64,000 nucleotides of DNA from Oreohelix idahoensis (Eukaryota; Mollusca; Gastropoda; Stylommatophora; Oreohelicidae): assembly GCA_024509875.1 (NCBI GenBank), contig JAMPIV010012430.1, positions 20,567-84,566 of the forward strand. Reading direction: 5' to 3'. Positions 9,482 to 21,597 of this stretch are shown piece after piece (positions within the stretch are counted from its first letter, which is position 1; each line of letters begins with the position of its first letter). The translations under genes and the position numbers were made by a program. The notes below the pieces were generated by a model. The model was given only the letters and a program-made list of their open reading frames with translations. It was not told where the DNA came from and did not search any database.

Positions 9482-10168
9482 TTGGTTTTAGTACCAAGAA
9501 AGATAGAAATAAGAATGTCCGCACCTATCGTGCCCGTCATTTTAATTGATCTGAACGAAGACTTAGAAGGAGGCATGCTCCATAGACCAGGGACACTGGT
9601 AATTACAATCTCAGGGCCGCAGGCCAACAAGGCATCGAATTCTTTAATAGCCAGCATATTAGCTGGACCAGCCGGTGTCGGCCTGAGTGGCATTGCCACT
9701 TTGTACCGCTTCGCGGGCCCTTATAAGTGGTATGCCACTTTAACAGCAGCAGCTCAGCTGAAACACTACAAGTGCCTGCATGGGAAAAGATTTGAGTGGA
9801 CCAACCCTCAGATGAGCATTCAGATTGAGCATCATGACAAGAAAAGATCCAAAGGCGTGCTACATTGGATGCCGCCCACGATGAAGCCCGAGGCAGTAAA
9901 AAGAATAGCGGCAGAAGTGTCGGGAGATAAAGACGTAGAAGTGTACAGGATCAAAAATGCCCACGACATGTGGAATTTCCAACACCGACCATCCGAACAT
10001 AGGATACCGCACTTTGTGCACTTGAAAGCAGCCGAGGACAAAGTGCTAAGAATATGGGTGTCCTTGCCCGGAAGAAGAATACAGTGTGCGGTGTGTGGGC
10101 AGGATGACCACTGGGTCAGCCAGTGCCCTAGGAAGCGGGCGCCACCCCCCCCCAGGTCAAGAAAATGA
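9482..10168 (+). CDS. LINE ORF1 (gag-like, CCHC zinc knuckle), first part
   Basis: A 228-codon frame. It ends in a CAVCGQDDHWVSQC zinc knuckle (C-x2-C-x4-H-x4-C) near residue 205 and a Pro/Arg tail. The upstream 200 residues have the mixed alpha/beta character of Tx1-type ORF1 RNA-binding proteins, but I do not recognise a named fold. The likely role is binding the LINE RNA in the particle. The frame runs out in the C-run at about 10,143-10,153, and an overlapping frame (10165-10494) continues with a charged, Ser/Pro-rich tail, so a base change in the C-run has probably split one protein in two. Confidence 0.7.
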   Translation: MVLVPRKIEIRMSAPIVPVILIDLNEDLEGGMLHRPGTLVITISGPQANKASNSLIASILAGPAGVGLSGIATLYRFAGPYKWYATLTAAAQLKHYKCLHGKRFEWTNPQMSIQIEHHDKKRSKGVLHWMPPTMKPEAVKRIAAEVSGDKDVEVYRIKNAHDMWNFQHRPSEHRIPHFVHLKAAEDKVLRIWVSLPGRRIQCAVCGQDDHWVSQCPRKRAPPPPRSRK

Positions 10169-10494
10169 GGGAGGAAGAGACAGCTGTCGAAAAAACACCG
10201 GCAGAGCAGAGCAGGGCAGACGAGCTCCCTACCCCAGATGGCCCAGATGCCAGTGAGGGTGATGGATATACAAAAGTGATAAATAACATGAAGAAAAAAA
10301 AAGGAATCAATAGAAAAAGATTCCTGCTCCAGGCAACAGAGCCTGTGAGGTCAAAAGAAGTAAAACGTAGTGACAGCAAGTCGCCGAGCAAGCGCTCCCC
10401 TAGCCGAAGAGACTTGCCACCATCACCCAGGGCGCCTACGCCAGAGCCCTCCCGAGAGGGAACTCGTCGACACCTGTCGCCAACGAGCGTGTGA
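10165..10494 (+). CDS. LINE ORF1 C-terminal extension (frame-shifted)
   Basis: A 109-codon frame beginning at the ATG that overlaps the stop of the preceding frame. It is rich in Glu, Lys, Arg, Ser and Pro (for example KSPSKRSPSRR near residue 72-82) and has no domain. The continuation of a basic, disordered ORF1 tail is the simplest reading. Whether it was one protein with the upstream frame before an indel in the C-run, or is reached by programmed frameshifting, cannot be told here. Confidence 0.5.
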   Translation: MREEETAVEKTPAEQSRADELPTPDGPDASEGDGYTKVINNMKKKKGINRKRFLLQATEPVRSKEVKRSDSKSPSKRSPSRRDLPPSPRAPTPEPSREGTRRHLSPTSV

Positions 10495-11433
10495 TGTCAG
10501 CACCTAACAGCAGAAGATCATCACCAACAAGACATGAGGTTCTATAGGCGCCGACGCCGTTCAATACGCAAGCCCCCTCCTGTTGGGCGGCAACTACAGA
10601 AGAGGACGACATGGAGGCCATGTTGTCTCAAGCAGATATCTTCATAGATGGGCAATCTTTTTGAACATGTGAGTGAATGAGTTTGCTACTAGAAGTTCTT
10701 TCCCCGTGCACTGAGGCCCAGTGCAAACAGACCTGTCCAGTTCCCAAGTATAGGAAAGCCTTGGTTGCACCTACAACAAGAACAGACAGTGAGCTGCCGG
10801 TGTCCGGAGAAATGAACTTTTTTTCCCTTTATTTCATAGTGATGTAATTTTAAAAGTAAAATGTGTAAACACCTATAGTTTAGGGAGTGTATATTATTAT
10901 TATTTAAGAGTTGTGTTTAATGTAAGTAGTTATTTGATGTTTTTGTTTTTAGACACAAACAACTGAACACACCCTTAAATGCGCACAGTTGTAATTAAGC
11001 AGTCAACTCTCCCCCCTACTAGGGTGGGAGTGTTAGGCGGCTTGGTTTCATCTGCGCTTAGCCAAAACTATCAGTGCAGAACGGATAGCCAGCCCTCAGT
11101 CACTATCTCGTCAAGCAGTCATGTAATTAGGTCAACCGGTCAGCTCTTAAGCACCGCCTTGCCAAGCAATGTAAACAAGAACGTGTCGAGTGGCCTAGTT
11201 ATGACAGAAAGCGGTCAGCCTACAGTCACCTCACCGCTCGTTTGTGTAAGCCATGTGTAACAAGTGACCAGCCTATTACTTTGCCTGGTACAATCATTAC
11301 AACACATGATGAACCGTCAACTAGCGCTTTGTTGAGAAATTCACCTGTGGCAGGTAGCCAGCCTCAGACCACTACTTTGTCTTGTAATTCTTGTAACTCA
11401 AGTAGGACAGACGGTCCGCACTGAGTCCCCGCT
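10495..11433 (+). other. LINE inter-ORF region
   Basis: Between ORF1 and the endonuclease. It contains short open frames (10,979-11,260 and 11,242-11,424) rich in Ser/Thr/Pro with a repeated pattern of 'VTS', 'QPT' and 'SGQ'. These could be a decayed N-terminal extension of ORF2, since they lead toward the endonuclease. No domain is recognisable. Confidence 0.5.
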
Positions 11434-12270
11434 TTGTCAGATAGTTTAGATATGGCAAGTGACCACTCTGCCACTTTGCCAGGTAGACAGTTTATAACGG
11501 GTGGCCAACCTCTGCTTACCACTCCGTCATGCAGTCTAAAGATAATATCTCTCAATATCAATGGTTTGAAAAATAAACTAGACCATGTAAATAAACTGAT
11601 TAAAAAAGATAAACCGGATTTCCGGTTCTTGCAACAGACCGGTGTTACTACTGACTTACATGCCAGTCAAATAGTAACTAAGTTATGACTGAAACATATT
11701 TGGTTTGACCGGAGCACCTGCCATAGTGGTGCTGCCATCCTTCAAATTAATGAAGATTGGGAAACAGTACATTATAGAACTGACAGTTATGGCAGAACTG
11801 TCATAATCCAAATACAAAACAAAAACAACAAACATGACACGCACATACTCATCAATATTTACGCCCCAGCAACGAAAATTGACCGACCTAAATTTTATGA
11901 CGGTTTACATGCCATTTTAACGGAACATTATAAAGGGATAAAGAAAATTTTAGGGGGGGGGGATTTTAATTGCGTCCTGTCTGACCTAGACCGGTCTAGT
12001 GGCTTCACGCGAGCACAGACACGAGAAAAGTTCTCACATGTACGACAGGTTCAGGCTACGTTAGACGAACATGACCTTTCAGACGCATACAGGAAAATAG
12101 AACCCAACAAACAAACCTTTACATACTACGACAAGACAAACCCATATCTCAGACTGGCTTCAAGACTAGATAGAATTTATAACACTAGTGACTACAATAT
12201 ACACAAAACATATCACATAAAAACACTCTTAAATTCACAGATCACCACGCAGTTTATACATCTTTAAGTA
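11434..12270 (+). pseudogene. LINE ORF2 endonuclease domain, broken
   Basis: The domain starts with KIISLNINGLKNKL at about 11,537, the opening strand of apurinic-like LINE endonucleases. It continues through INIYAPATKIDRPKFY (about 11,850), a GGGDFNCVLSDLDR segment (about 11,950; the GDFN catalytic motif) and a SRLDRIY segment (about 12,160). A stop follows the first 84 codons (11,686-11,688), and the frame is lost again after about 12,260 near the expected SDH motif. This domain would nick target DNA for target-primed reverse transcription. Confidence 0.75.
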
Positions 12271-13979
12271 CGGGACACACACACAAATAAGTAAAGAGAT
12301 CTCCGCACTGGAAATTCAACAACAACCTACTTAAAAACACTTATTACACAGAACAAATAACACAACTTATACAAGGTTATGCACAGGACATTCCCAATAA
12401 TAACATCGCACAATATTGGGATATGTTAAAAACACAATAAGAGATAGGACTCAGATTTCGGCCACACTAATACATAGGAATTTTAAAAAAGAAGAGGGGA
12501 TTTTAGAAGAAGCAATTAGTTTAGCCAAAAGTTTAGACAACACGAACCCTCACATCCATACCTTAGAAGTACAGTTAGATGAATAAAGGCAGTATACCTA
12601 CCAGGGAGCACTACTTAGGTCAAAACTAAACACTATAACGCAAGAGATCCCTAGTAGGCAATATTTAGCAATTGAACAGAATGTACAACGCAGTAGACAA
12701 ATTCATGAGATAACAGATATGAATGGGCAGCATCAAACAGACAACACCAACATTAGCCATGCTTTCTTCCAATATTATAAACAACTATATACTAAAGAAG
12801 AAACCGACGCAAACATACAAGATAAATTCCTACAATACGCCAAGTGTTTAAGTGATGAGGAAAGCGAGAAGCTAGACCAACCTTTAACTTTAAACAATTT
12901 ACAAGAAGCCCTTAGTACTTTTCAAAAAGATAAAGCCCCCGGGCCAGATGGGTTAACGGCGGAATTTTACAGGGCTTTCTTCCCCTGTTTAGGCCCCATC
13001 CTAATTAAAATGTTTGAGGAAGCTTTTCAAAACAGGGAACTCCCGGATAGTTTAAATCAATCTTACATTACTTTAATTCCCAAGGACAGTAACGACAAAA
13101 AAAATCAATTAAGAATGTTAGGCCCATCTCCCTTTTAAATTTTGATTACAAGATTCTAGCCAAAACGCTTACTCTGAAGCTTAAGCCACACATGCATAAA
13201 ATAATACATGAAGATCAACAATGTAGTTTATTCGGCAGGAATATTTGCAGACACACACATTTTATAAGAGAGATCTAATCACATACACACATGATAGGCA
13301 GTGCCAGAGCGCCATATTATCTTTAGACCAGGAAAAGGCATTTGATAGAGTATCACATGCTTTTCTACATAAAAGTCTTAAAGCAAATAACATAGGGAAA
13401 TATTTTAGGACATGGATTAAAATCTTATACGCAAGACCCGAAAGTAAAATATTGGTTAACCACAGCTTAACCAAATCATTCAAATTAACAAGGAGTGTCA
13501 GACAGGGGTGTCCATTGTCGCCCCTGTTATACGTAATAACATTAGAACCAGTTTTAGAAAGAATAAGACAAGATACAAATATCACGAGAACTTTCGTTCC
13601 CGGTACAGGGGAAAGAAAATTGTTGGCCTACGCCGATGATACGATATTCTTTCCAACAACAAAAGATTCTATAAAAAATATTTTAGAGGTTTTCACAGAG
13701 TTTGGATACGCTAGCGAATCCAAACTAAACATTCAAAAATCTAGTATAATGGGGATAGGTAGATGGGGTAATGAATCAGATTTCCCTTTTCAATTAACAC
13801 AAGTGAATAAGATTAAAATTTATGGGATAAACTATTCTTTTAATCCACAAGACCCCAACAAAGAAACATGGACAAAATTGTTAGAGAAAATTCAAAAGAT
13901 GCTAGAACTTTACAAATACAAAACGGCCACCATTTTCGGAAGAAGTGTTATAGTTAATTATTTTATTATGCAAAAATAA
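12271..13979 (+). pseudogene. LINE ORF2 reverse transcriptase, broken
   Basis: The main RT parts are open: 12,719-13,138 (ending in KAPGPDGLTAEFY and LNQSYITLIPKDSN) and 13,245-13,979 (SLDQEKAFDRVSH, RQGCPLSPLLYV, LAYADDTIFF). YADD is the catalytic pair. Between them, about 13,118-13,244, the frame shifts and the segment that should read like RPISLLN is damaged, though downstream residues can still be followed in another frame. The order of motifs and spacing match L1/Tx1-type RT. The linker at 12,271-12,718 has several stops. Confidence 0.8.
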
Positions 13980-14894
13980 TTTATACAGCAAACATACAGA
14001 TAGTACCTAAAAAGATTATAACGGAAATAAATAAACTAATTAGGGCCTTCATTTTTAGGAACACTTGGTACAGAATTAAAAACGCTACTTTAATACAACC
14101 TAAAAATAAAGGGGGGGATAGCCTTACAGGATATCAATACTAAAATTAAAGCTTTAAGAATTAAATACATAGGGGAAGTAATAAAAAGCCCGGGTCTATA
14201 CCCACTGGCACACTATTATATTGGGATAAGATTATCTAATCTTTGTAAACTAAACAATAACCAACCTCATTTTTTGGTACACCACCACCCTTCTACGCAA
14301 TATGTTTACAAAATTTAGAAGGAAATAAACATTTAATAAAACAAGACACCAAACTTATATACAAACTTCTAGTTGCAGCACAAGAAACATCTCTAAACAC
14401 ACGAAGAGGGTACAACCTTTTTATAACTGATTACACACAGTTTCACAAACATTCATGCAATAGACATCAAACCACAAGCAAAAGAAGTCACTTTCAGATT
14501 ACTACACAGTTTAACACCTATTGCGGGCATGCAGTCAGCAAAAAAAAGCAGGCAAAGCGCTACCAACATGTAAACTGTGCAGTAACAACCCATAGAAACA
14601 GAGGACCTCTTGTTTTACACATTTAAAACAGTGGTACCTACTCTAAATAAATTAAGGAAACTAATAGCCTCCAACGCGCAACAAACGCTAAATTTATACA
14701 GAGCAGTTACGCTTAACACGCTACCACGAATGATGAGACGAACAGAACTCAAGCTACTGACTTTACTAGCTGACTTTAGATATCTTGTTTGGACGTGTAG
14801 AAATAGGGCCGTGTGTGACGGTAGACATTACGACAGTACAATATTTACACAATTATATGAACGCATGACGAAAGACATAACAGAACAACTTTAA
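13980..14894 (+). pseudogene. LINE ORF2 C-terminal region, broken
   Basis: Plus-strand remnants of the region after RT. A G-run at about 14,111-14,117 marks a frame break, and the last piece is open at 14,610-14,894 (94 codons, with LADFRYLVWTCRN, typical of the L1/Tx1 C-terminus). A Cys-containing segment at about 14,570-14,610 may be the usual terminal zinc-binding motif. Confidence 0.6.
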
Positions 14895-15395
14895 AATTCC
14901 TTAGTGTTATACACCTAGCTTTAAATACTTTGTTGTTCAACTATATAATGTAAATAGATACAAAGCAAGTAGCTTTGGATGTAAACACTTCTTCTGTAAA
15001 TATCAAATACATTTATCACATATGTCTTCATCATTCATCTCATGGTAGGGTGTCGATGTACTTAGAACCTTCATAACCTCATTTACATTCTGTTTCATCA
15101 TCCAAATAATTTTACACTTTGATTGTTACTGATTTGTAGTTACTAGGATAGTTGTTTGGGATATTGTTGAGACCTTTGGATTTGATAGGGTTTTGTTGCA
15201 TCCTTGTGTCTTTGTTTTGTTTAAAATATTGTTTGCTGGTTGTTATTACTTACTGGGGATTAGACGGGAGAGAGGAGGGGGAGGGGGAGAGTAGCTCAGA
15301 CTATATATCTTATATTATTTAGAATTTGTACAAATTTTATCTCTTGTAAATAACATTGATGTAATCATGACCGAATAAAGGTTTTAAAAAAAAAA

Positions 15396-17489
15396 TCTTT
15401 AGTCGAGGTGTGGAGCAACCTGGCGCGTCCCCTACTACTGAACAACAAGCCTTTGACTCATACGGTTAGGATAAGAAAATAACCGTCTAGAGATCTCCTA
15501 CCAACCAGGGTAAATTAGTGACCCAGCACTAACCCCTGCTACGATTATATTGTGGTTTACTCCACTACTTGTAAGTTCGACTTAGTTTTAATCAAAGTCT
15601 CGTTCGAATTTTTATTTCGCTAGGATTTCAACAGATGCCATAAAACGACTATAGTATTGAGGAGCCGTAAGCCTTTCGCCTTAGAGGCTAAAGCTGGCAG
15701 TTTTTCCCTTTCCTCCCCACCAGAAATATCGCTCGAACTGCTTACTATTTACTTGGAAACAGAACGAAATAAAGGATATCTTTTATAACCATTTGGACTT
15801 ATCAAATGCTCTGCACTATTAAAATTTCCATTTACTGTTAAAGTTGCTGTTCATAGTCAATTCTTCAAGTTCAAATTTAAAACCACAAAGGCACTTACGA
15901 GTACTCTTGATTACCTGGGTTGTTTCTCTCTTCTGGAAGCAACATCTTTGGTGAATAACCAGTCTTCCCCAGAAGAACCACAATAAAGAAAGTCTTGTGA
16001 TTATTTCCCTTAGCATAAGCGATCTACAGATTTTCCTCCCTTTGCCCGGTCACACATAGACTTGATTTTGGTGCCGTTCCTTACCTCCTCCTCTCACGGT
16101 CACACCATTCTACACAGAACCATAATTAAATAATAATAAAATGGACATAAAATAATATTCAACTATATGTACAACAAATACTCTCAGTAATGAGAATAAG
16201 CTACTACCTCTCAACCGATCCACATCAATATTCGTTCCTGCACTCTGAACATGTCGTAAGTGACGACTGGTGCGCCTGGCCAAGCGTGTCGTATATGACA
16301 CCTGATGAGATTGGGAACTCATCACATAAAAAACACATCGTTACCGAAACAACCACTGCAATAGCATAAAAATGCTTCTTGTGGGCTTGTGATGGACACC
16401 AGCTGCACTGGTGTCTCCAAGTGCCTTACTCACAAAGGAGTGGCATTGCGCTCACCAGAAATCTAAATGACTATTCCCACCTCACTCAAAGTAACCCACT
16501 AAAGATATGCAGTTGAATAATCGATAATCGTGAAATACACTTTAACCTAAACTATCTCTTCCATTACTGAAGAAAATTACATTAACCTGCCTTCACCCAC
16601 GTGTCAATTCACACAATATAACATAGCGTAACATTATATGCTTATAACACGTGATAACTAAGAGTGTTAATGCAGACTCCTTGGAGCCTTCTTTATTCAC
16701 AATCATCAACACGTGCCCCCCCCCCCTTTGCCATCTTCCCAACTAGTTAATATTATCTAAATTAAAGTAATAGATCGCTTCTCTGCCTGGTTACATGTAT
16801 GAAATAGTTTGCCTTTCTTGCCCGGTCTGACGAAAGAAATAATTGCTACTAAACTCTTACAGCTGTGATTTGTACTTAACACTATTACAATCTATCCACA
16901 CACATATTTTCACTCATCTTCTATTATTTCAAAACTAAATCTAATGTCCTGGAAGAAATCTCCTTAGGAAACACATCTTTTTATCTATTTCATTAAACAT
17001 TAGAACATACACGCTGAATACAAATAATAAAATTTGACAACTAAAGCTAATCTAAATTAACTCACGTATCATGTCTTTGTTCTTCTTCTACCCACACAGG
17101 ACTTGCCTAATTTCGTTTCTCTCTCATTTGGGCGGCTCTTGAAAGAATAGGGTCTTTCGCAGGCTTACACTCTCTTTATATAGACCCTAAGGCTAATCGC
17201 TCAACTTAGTCCGCAGCGCGTATTGATTGGGCCACTTAAGTAACACTCGATGGTATGCTCTAGAAGGAGCGAAAACACAAATATAACCCACAACTATTTC
17301 TAGAGCGAAAACACAAATATACACCACAACTAAATTTAGGCTTTATTGTGGCCTAGTAATATATCTTCTTCTTGAAGATGTTATGATAAAAAGGCAGTGA
17401 CCAACGGAGACAATGGGGATGACAAGATGGCGCGGTTACACATGTTTAAAACTATAAGCCGGCATCCGAGATGCAAACATAACAATAGT
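15396..17489. other. gene-free stretch
   Basis: About 2.1 kb downstream of the LINE A tail without recognisable coding or RNA genes. It has a C-run near 16,715 and two short similar phrases at about 17,262-17,330 ('gagcgaaaacacaaatata', twice, 49-54 bp apart). It may hold old unclassified repeats. Confidence 0.5.
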
Positions 17490-18490
17490 TATCATTGGGG
17501 CCTGCTCTAATAGTAGACAGCTATGTGCGTGGAACGTCAGGGGGAATACAACCTGACACTTTTGCAGTTTTAGGACACTGTAAAAATCAACGTGCCAAGA
17601 AAACAACTAGACCTGCCAGAGTGAAGAATAGAATCAAAATTCCATTTATCAGTACAGAACTTTGTTTGAGGACCTTGACAATAGAAAACTCTACCATTTT
17701 AGCAAGGAAAACTGGATTCTGAGGAAACTGTAACAAAGAGTCAAAATTGGAACATATTGTAAAAGTAACAACGCCCCAGAACACGTGTAAGAGGCCTCCT
17801 CAAGTGCCTTAAAATATGTCTCTGAGCAAATATTCTGTGAGCCAAGATTGGCGTAAGTTGTTTATTTTAAATTCTGTATTTTTGCATTACTAACATGTGA
17901 ACTAATATGTATATATTACCATGGGAATATTGATGTGTGACAATTGCTAGTGGAAGTTCACGTCATTTGAGGCTGGCAACTTCAGCACATAGAAAGATGA
18001 TTTCATGAACCACCACTGCAAGAGCTGGTGACTGCTTTATTTCGAGTTTCTTTTAGAGAACTAAGAGCAGACGTAGTCCCATGTTCCATATGGATTAGGG
18101 AGGGAAAGATGAAAGAAATGATGAACATTCTTATTATAGTATTACATTTTCAAACCAGTGTAGCTGTCAAAGGAAACATTTTCAATTTATATTGTTAATA
18201 TTTTCAAACATTGTAGATGTAAAGGTAAACATATTAAATCTACTTTATTAACCTTTCCAACCAATCTAAAGTTTACCATAAATATATTCACCTTTTTAAA
18301 GGTAAATGTAAATCGATTCACTCCACAAGTAAAGACTGTTTTCCACTTAATGGGATTAAAATTAATTATCAGCGACAGTAAAAGATCTGAGATAGATGGG
18401 ATGGTGGAATAGGAGATGGGGGACACATAAGTATGTGTCGGGAAACTCAATACTCATGAAGGTATTTGTTTCTGCTCTTTTACCATACTA
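17490..18490 (+). repeat. interspersed repeat X, copy 2 (5' and central part)
   Basis: Collinear with 55,860-56,830: 'gccagagtgaaga.taga.tcaaaattcc', 'gattggcgtaagttgt', 'tgaggctg', 'ctggtga.tgctttatt', the GTGTAGATGTAAAT-type minisatellite units, and a 'gtgtcgggaaac' segment. There is no long frame. It continues at 18,941 after an inserted stretch. Confidence 0.75.
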
Positions 18491-18940
18491 GTTGGTGAAC
18501 GAACGAACAAACTTTATTTTTAAAGGGTTAAGAATTAGGCGCGCAGGCACGTCTAACATTCTGCCCTTCCAATCTCACTTATCTTGCATACTATACTTTT
18601 TCATTCCCACATGTTACTTTGAACATTAAATTAAAGGCATAAATTATTATAAAGGTTATATAACATACAATGAAATTACCCAATCATAATCAAACTAAAG
18701 TATTTGTTTAAGCAAACAAGAACGTAATTAAAAAAAAAACCCAGACAAACAAACAAACAAATTCAAAACATCTATACGGTAAATCAGACAATACATTGAG
18801 TATGCTCACATTGGAGTAGTAAAGAATCGGAACTCCTGAAACATTTGAACAGTCTGCTATTGAGTGAGTAGGAGCTCCGTAATTTTTTTGGCTCTCCCTA
18901 ACGAGCAGAATCAGATAGAACGAACAACACCGTCATCAGA
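18491..18940 (-). mobile_element. probable LINE or SINE 3' end inserted in repeat X
   Basis: This stretch interrupts the alignment between the two copies of repeat X. On the minus strand it ends with AAAAATAAAGTTTGTTCGTTCGTTC-type sequence (18,492-18,520), meaning a polyadenylation-like signal followed by a short (GTTC)n tail, which is common at LINE ends. A (AAAC)n-type run lies at 18,740-18,765. No coding part remains. Confidence 0.4.
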
Positions 18941-19325
18941 CGGGTCTCGAGAGACGCGGTACGAACTTCGTAGACACTCTCTGACGCTTATGGGAACGTA
19001 CTGCACCTTACAAACTTGAACAGAGACGAGCGATCAGTCATCCATCTGCAAATGAACAACCATCAGCAGGAGCAGAATTTCATTGAGTGCTAAGTAGAAC
19101 ATAAAAGCTGCCAAGTGAACACTTACCCAATCATTCACCACATCAGTGATGATGAACATTTATTTTTTTGCTAAAATTTATTCATTTTTTTAATAACTGT
19201 TGAAACTAAATTTATTTTTAAATTTGTTTTTGTATATATAGAACTTTATCATTGATTGAGTAATTTTAAATGTACTACATCTGTTTGTCTCAGTCAATTT
19301 CATAAATACACTTTCACTATACCAT
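18941..19325 (+). repeat. interspersed repeat X, copy 2 (3' part)
   Basis: Resumes the alignment with 56,950-57,325: 'gacgctt.tgggaacgt', 'gaccagagac.agcga'-type sequence, a T-rich segment, and the closing block 'aaatgtactacat' followed by 'tgtttgtctcagtcaa'. In the other copy the repeat ends just before the gypsy 5' LTR at 57,339. Confidence 0.65.
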
Positions 19326-19599
19326 AATAAGAAGAATTCCACTAAGTAAATCAGGGTGGGGGCTTGAACGAGCTGAAACGAATTCTTGCATAAATCTTCA
19401 TAAAAAATGGCGGATCAGATGCTAAGTTAACAATTGCCCTGCCACAAGCAGCATTGTTCTTGACTTCTAAAATATCTTATGAAACTCCCTTTAGATAGAA
19501 GCATCATTATCTTTCTATCTACAACTCTGCCAAGAGTAATCTTGAGCGAAGGTAGACACCTTTAAAGACCCATGTTAGATACTCTTGAGCTTTCGCCAC

Positions 19600-19830
19600 T
19601 ACTGCAAAGCAGGGGAGGCAATTCCGTGACACCATGATTTCTTCAAAACCGGTGTTGTCTGCTCCTATTTTTGGGTTTAGGTCCCTCTTCAAAATTGTGA
19701 AATCCTTTCTTTTCTGTTTGTTCAATGCATTGTGTAGTCTGGTGTAGAATTCTTCTTTCTCAACAGTTATACATTTAGCAGTCCATCTTGAAAATGGCCA
19801 ACGTGTGTATTTCAAGTTTAACAATGAAAT
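19600..19830 (-). pseudogene. LINE endonuclease-domain fragment
   Basis: Inside a 147-codon minus-strand frame (19,519-19,962), the middle part reads KEEFYTRLHNALNKQKRKD, then a degraded GDFN-like segment, then KIGADNTGFEEIM. This is a well-known stretch of RTE-type LINE endonucleases (often labelled craniofacial development protein 2-like in databases). The catalytic GDFN is changed to RDLN. The flanking parts of the frame have no recognisable content. This is a short relic, not a gene. Confidence 0.65.
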
Positions 19831-19962
19831 GGATTTTGTTAATAGTCCGTGAGATACTACTTTGATGGCTTTTTTTTTCAGATTATGCTCAAAAGCTTCT
19901 TTTGCAAGCAATTTGACGTATGATGAAGGTCCTACATACTGTACATGTGTGACAGCGCACAT

Positions 19963-20785
19963 GTTGTTTGTAAATAAAATGTCAATCGTGCAAATGTTCA
20001 GGTTAAGTTACACCATATTAACACAATGCACATGTTATGTTACTATAAGTATTCTTATTAGTGTTCAGTGGTCTGAAAGGCTATACGCCCTAGATGTTGA
20101 TTTCCACCATCATGAGAATGTGTGCAACCTTGTTCAACACAGGTTCGTTCTTCTGGATGAGAATACTGCTACGTGTTGGTGTTTCTTGTCACGTGATGTA
20201 ACGTATAATGTAATGTTAGTGCTCTAACACAGTTCATCTCACAGTAGCACATAAGTCATTGACGACACTTAACAAAGTCACCAAGATAACTAACTGTTTC
20301 ACTGAAAAACATTTTCTAAAGTCACTAACAATAATTAGCTTAATCACTGAAAACAATCCAGTAAATAATATAATGTTTATTAAGATTAAAAGTTGGATAT
20401 AAGAACATTAAAGCATGCCTATTTACAGAACCAACAATATTATTTATTATTCAATTTCTTTTTCTAACTCTAGTTGTATCTGGTCTTATTCTATACAATG
20501 TGAGAACCCTTATTCTTAATTATCTCCATTTATATTCTTGTTCTCATCATGACAACTAACTTGAGAATCATTGTTCTCACTATTACATAACAATGTGTCA
20601 ATTCAACAGTTACATTGATTCTCAAAATCTCATATAGATTACCAAAATCATCTTTCTTAATATTCAGTGAACTTTTCTCATTACGTTTTACAGTAACTAT
20701 AATTATGAATCGAGTCAGTGGTTCTCAATATGTTTACTAACAAGTGGCATCAACAGCTAAGCGCTTGAAATAAAAATCACTACTA
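19963..20785. other. gene-free stretch
   Basis: AT-rich. The frame at 19,862-20,227 is a mostly accidental reading opposite the LINE fragment and has no recognisable domain. Nothing else is seen. Confidence 0.5.
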
Positions 20786-21597
20786 TTTATTCATCTATTA
20801 CCTGCCAATCTGCCAGAAGCCCGACTTACTTTGGACAGGGAGCGTCATATGTCCCAGAGAGCCAAAGATAATTCTGCTCAAAGAGAGGATCGGATTTCCG
20901 AAGACAGAACGCGCCATATTATCCAAACAGAAGCGCAATCTTTGCCTAGGAGATTGGCCTGCCTGCAGCACTATCGATGACGTCCCACAGACTTGAGGAT
21001 TGAAAGGATGCTTCGGCTAAACAAGAATGTGTTACCTGAAAATACAGAATCTTATGAATCTGAGGGACGAAAGGTAACATTTTCGGTACAGTTCGATGTT
21101 TCATGTGTACAGTAGAGTGCCAAAGGCATGGAATCCCTTATTTTCATTTACTGCTTTGGCTTGAGAACAAAATTCGACCAGAAGAAATCTATTCAGTGAT
21201 TTAAGCCGAACTTCCAGACACGAATATTGACCCAACATTGTATGATACTGTCATTATGAATATGATACATGGGCCTTGTGGACATTTGAATACAAAGTCT
21301 CCATGTATGGACTCCCATAAATGCATCAAGAAATATCCGAAACGTTTTCACGTAAATACCATTACAAACGATGCTGTATACCCGAATCATCGAAGAAGAG
21401 AACCTGGCCGAATAGCGACTATAAGAACAGGAATGCAGGAAATTGACAATCGTTGGGTGATACCATATAACCCAGTTTTACTGAGAACGTTTGACGCGCA
21501 TATTAACGTTGAGTACTGCAGTTCAGTAAAATCTATAAAATATGTTAGCAAATATATTAACCGGGGTAGCAATAAAACCACATTTGGTCTCAACAGC
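20786..21597 (+). pseudogene. Helitron Rep/helicase-like N-terminal fragment
   Basis: Plus-strand translation gives the conserved Helitron_like_N region: RHGIPYFHLLLWLENKIRPEEI (about 21,126-21,190), an in-frame stop at 21,202-21,204, then MIHGPCGHLNTKSPCM, KCIKKYPKRF, NRWVIPYNPVLL, HINVEYCSSVKSIKYVSKYI. In an intact Helitron this leads to the rolling-circle catalytic tyrosines and a PIF1-like helicase. Here it ends near 21,597, where a LINE reverse transcriptase begins in the same frame. Upstream (20,786-21,110) is a basic, damaged region that may be the N-terminal arm. Confidence 0.75.

Larger units (their letters stand above)
8909..15395 (+). mobile_element. Tx1/L1-type LINE, nearly full length, decayed
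   Basis: A plus-strand non-LTR retrotransposon with a 5' leader (left limit uncertain, somewhere from 8909 to 9440), an ORF1 with one CCHC zinc knuckle, an ORF2 with apurinic-type endonuclease, reverse transcriptase and C-terminal region, a 3' UTR with 'aataaagg' near 15,375, and an A tail at about 15,385-15,395. The architecture and the RT sequence (KAPGPDGL, RQGCPLSPLLY, YADDT) resemble the Tx1 branch of L1. ORF2 has several stops and frame breaks. I found no clear target-site duplication, so the 5' limit is not fixed. Confidence 0.8.

Noticed and set aside
19862..20227. 121-codon plus-strand frame
   Set aside because: It partly overlaps a LINE endonuclease relic on the other strand and has no recognisable content.
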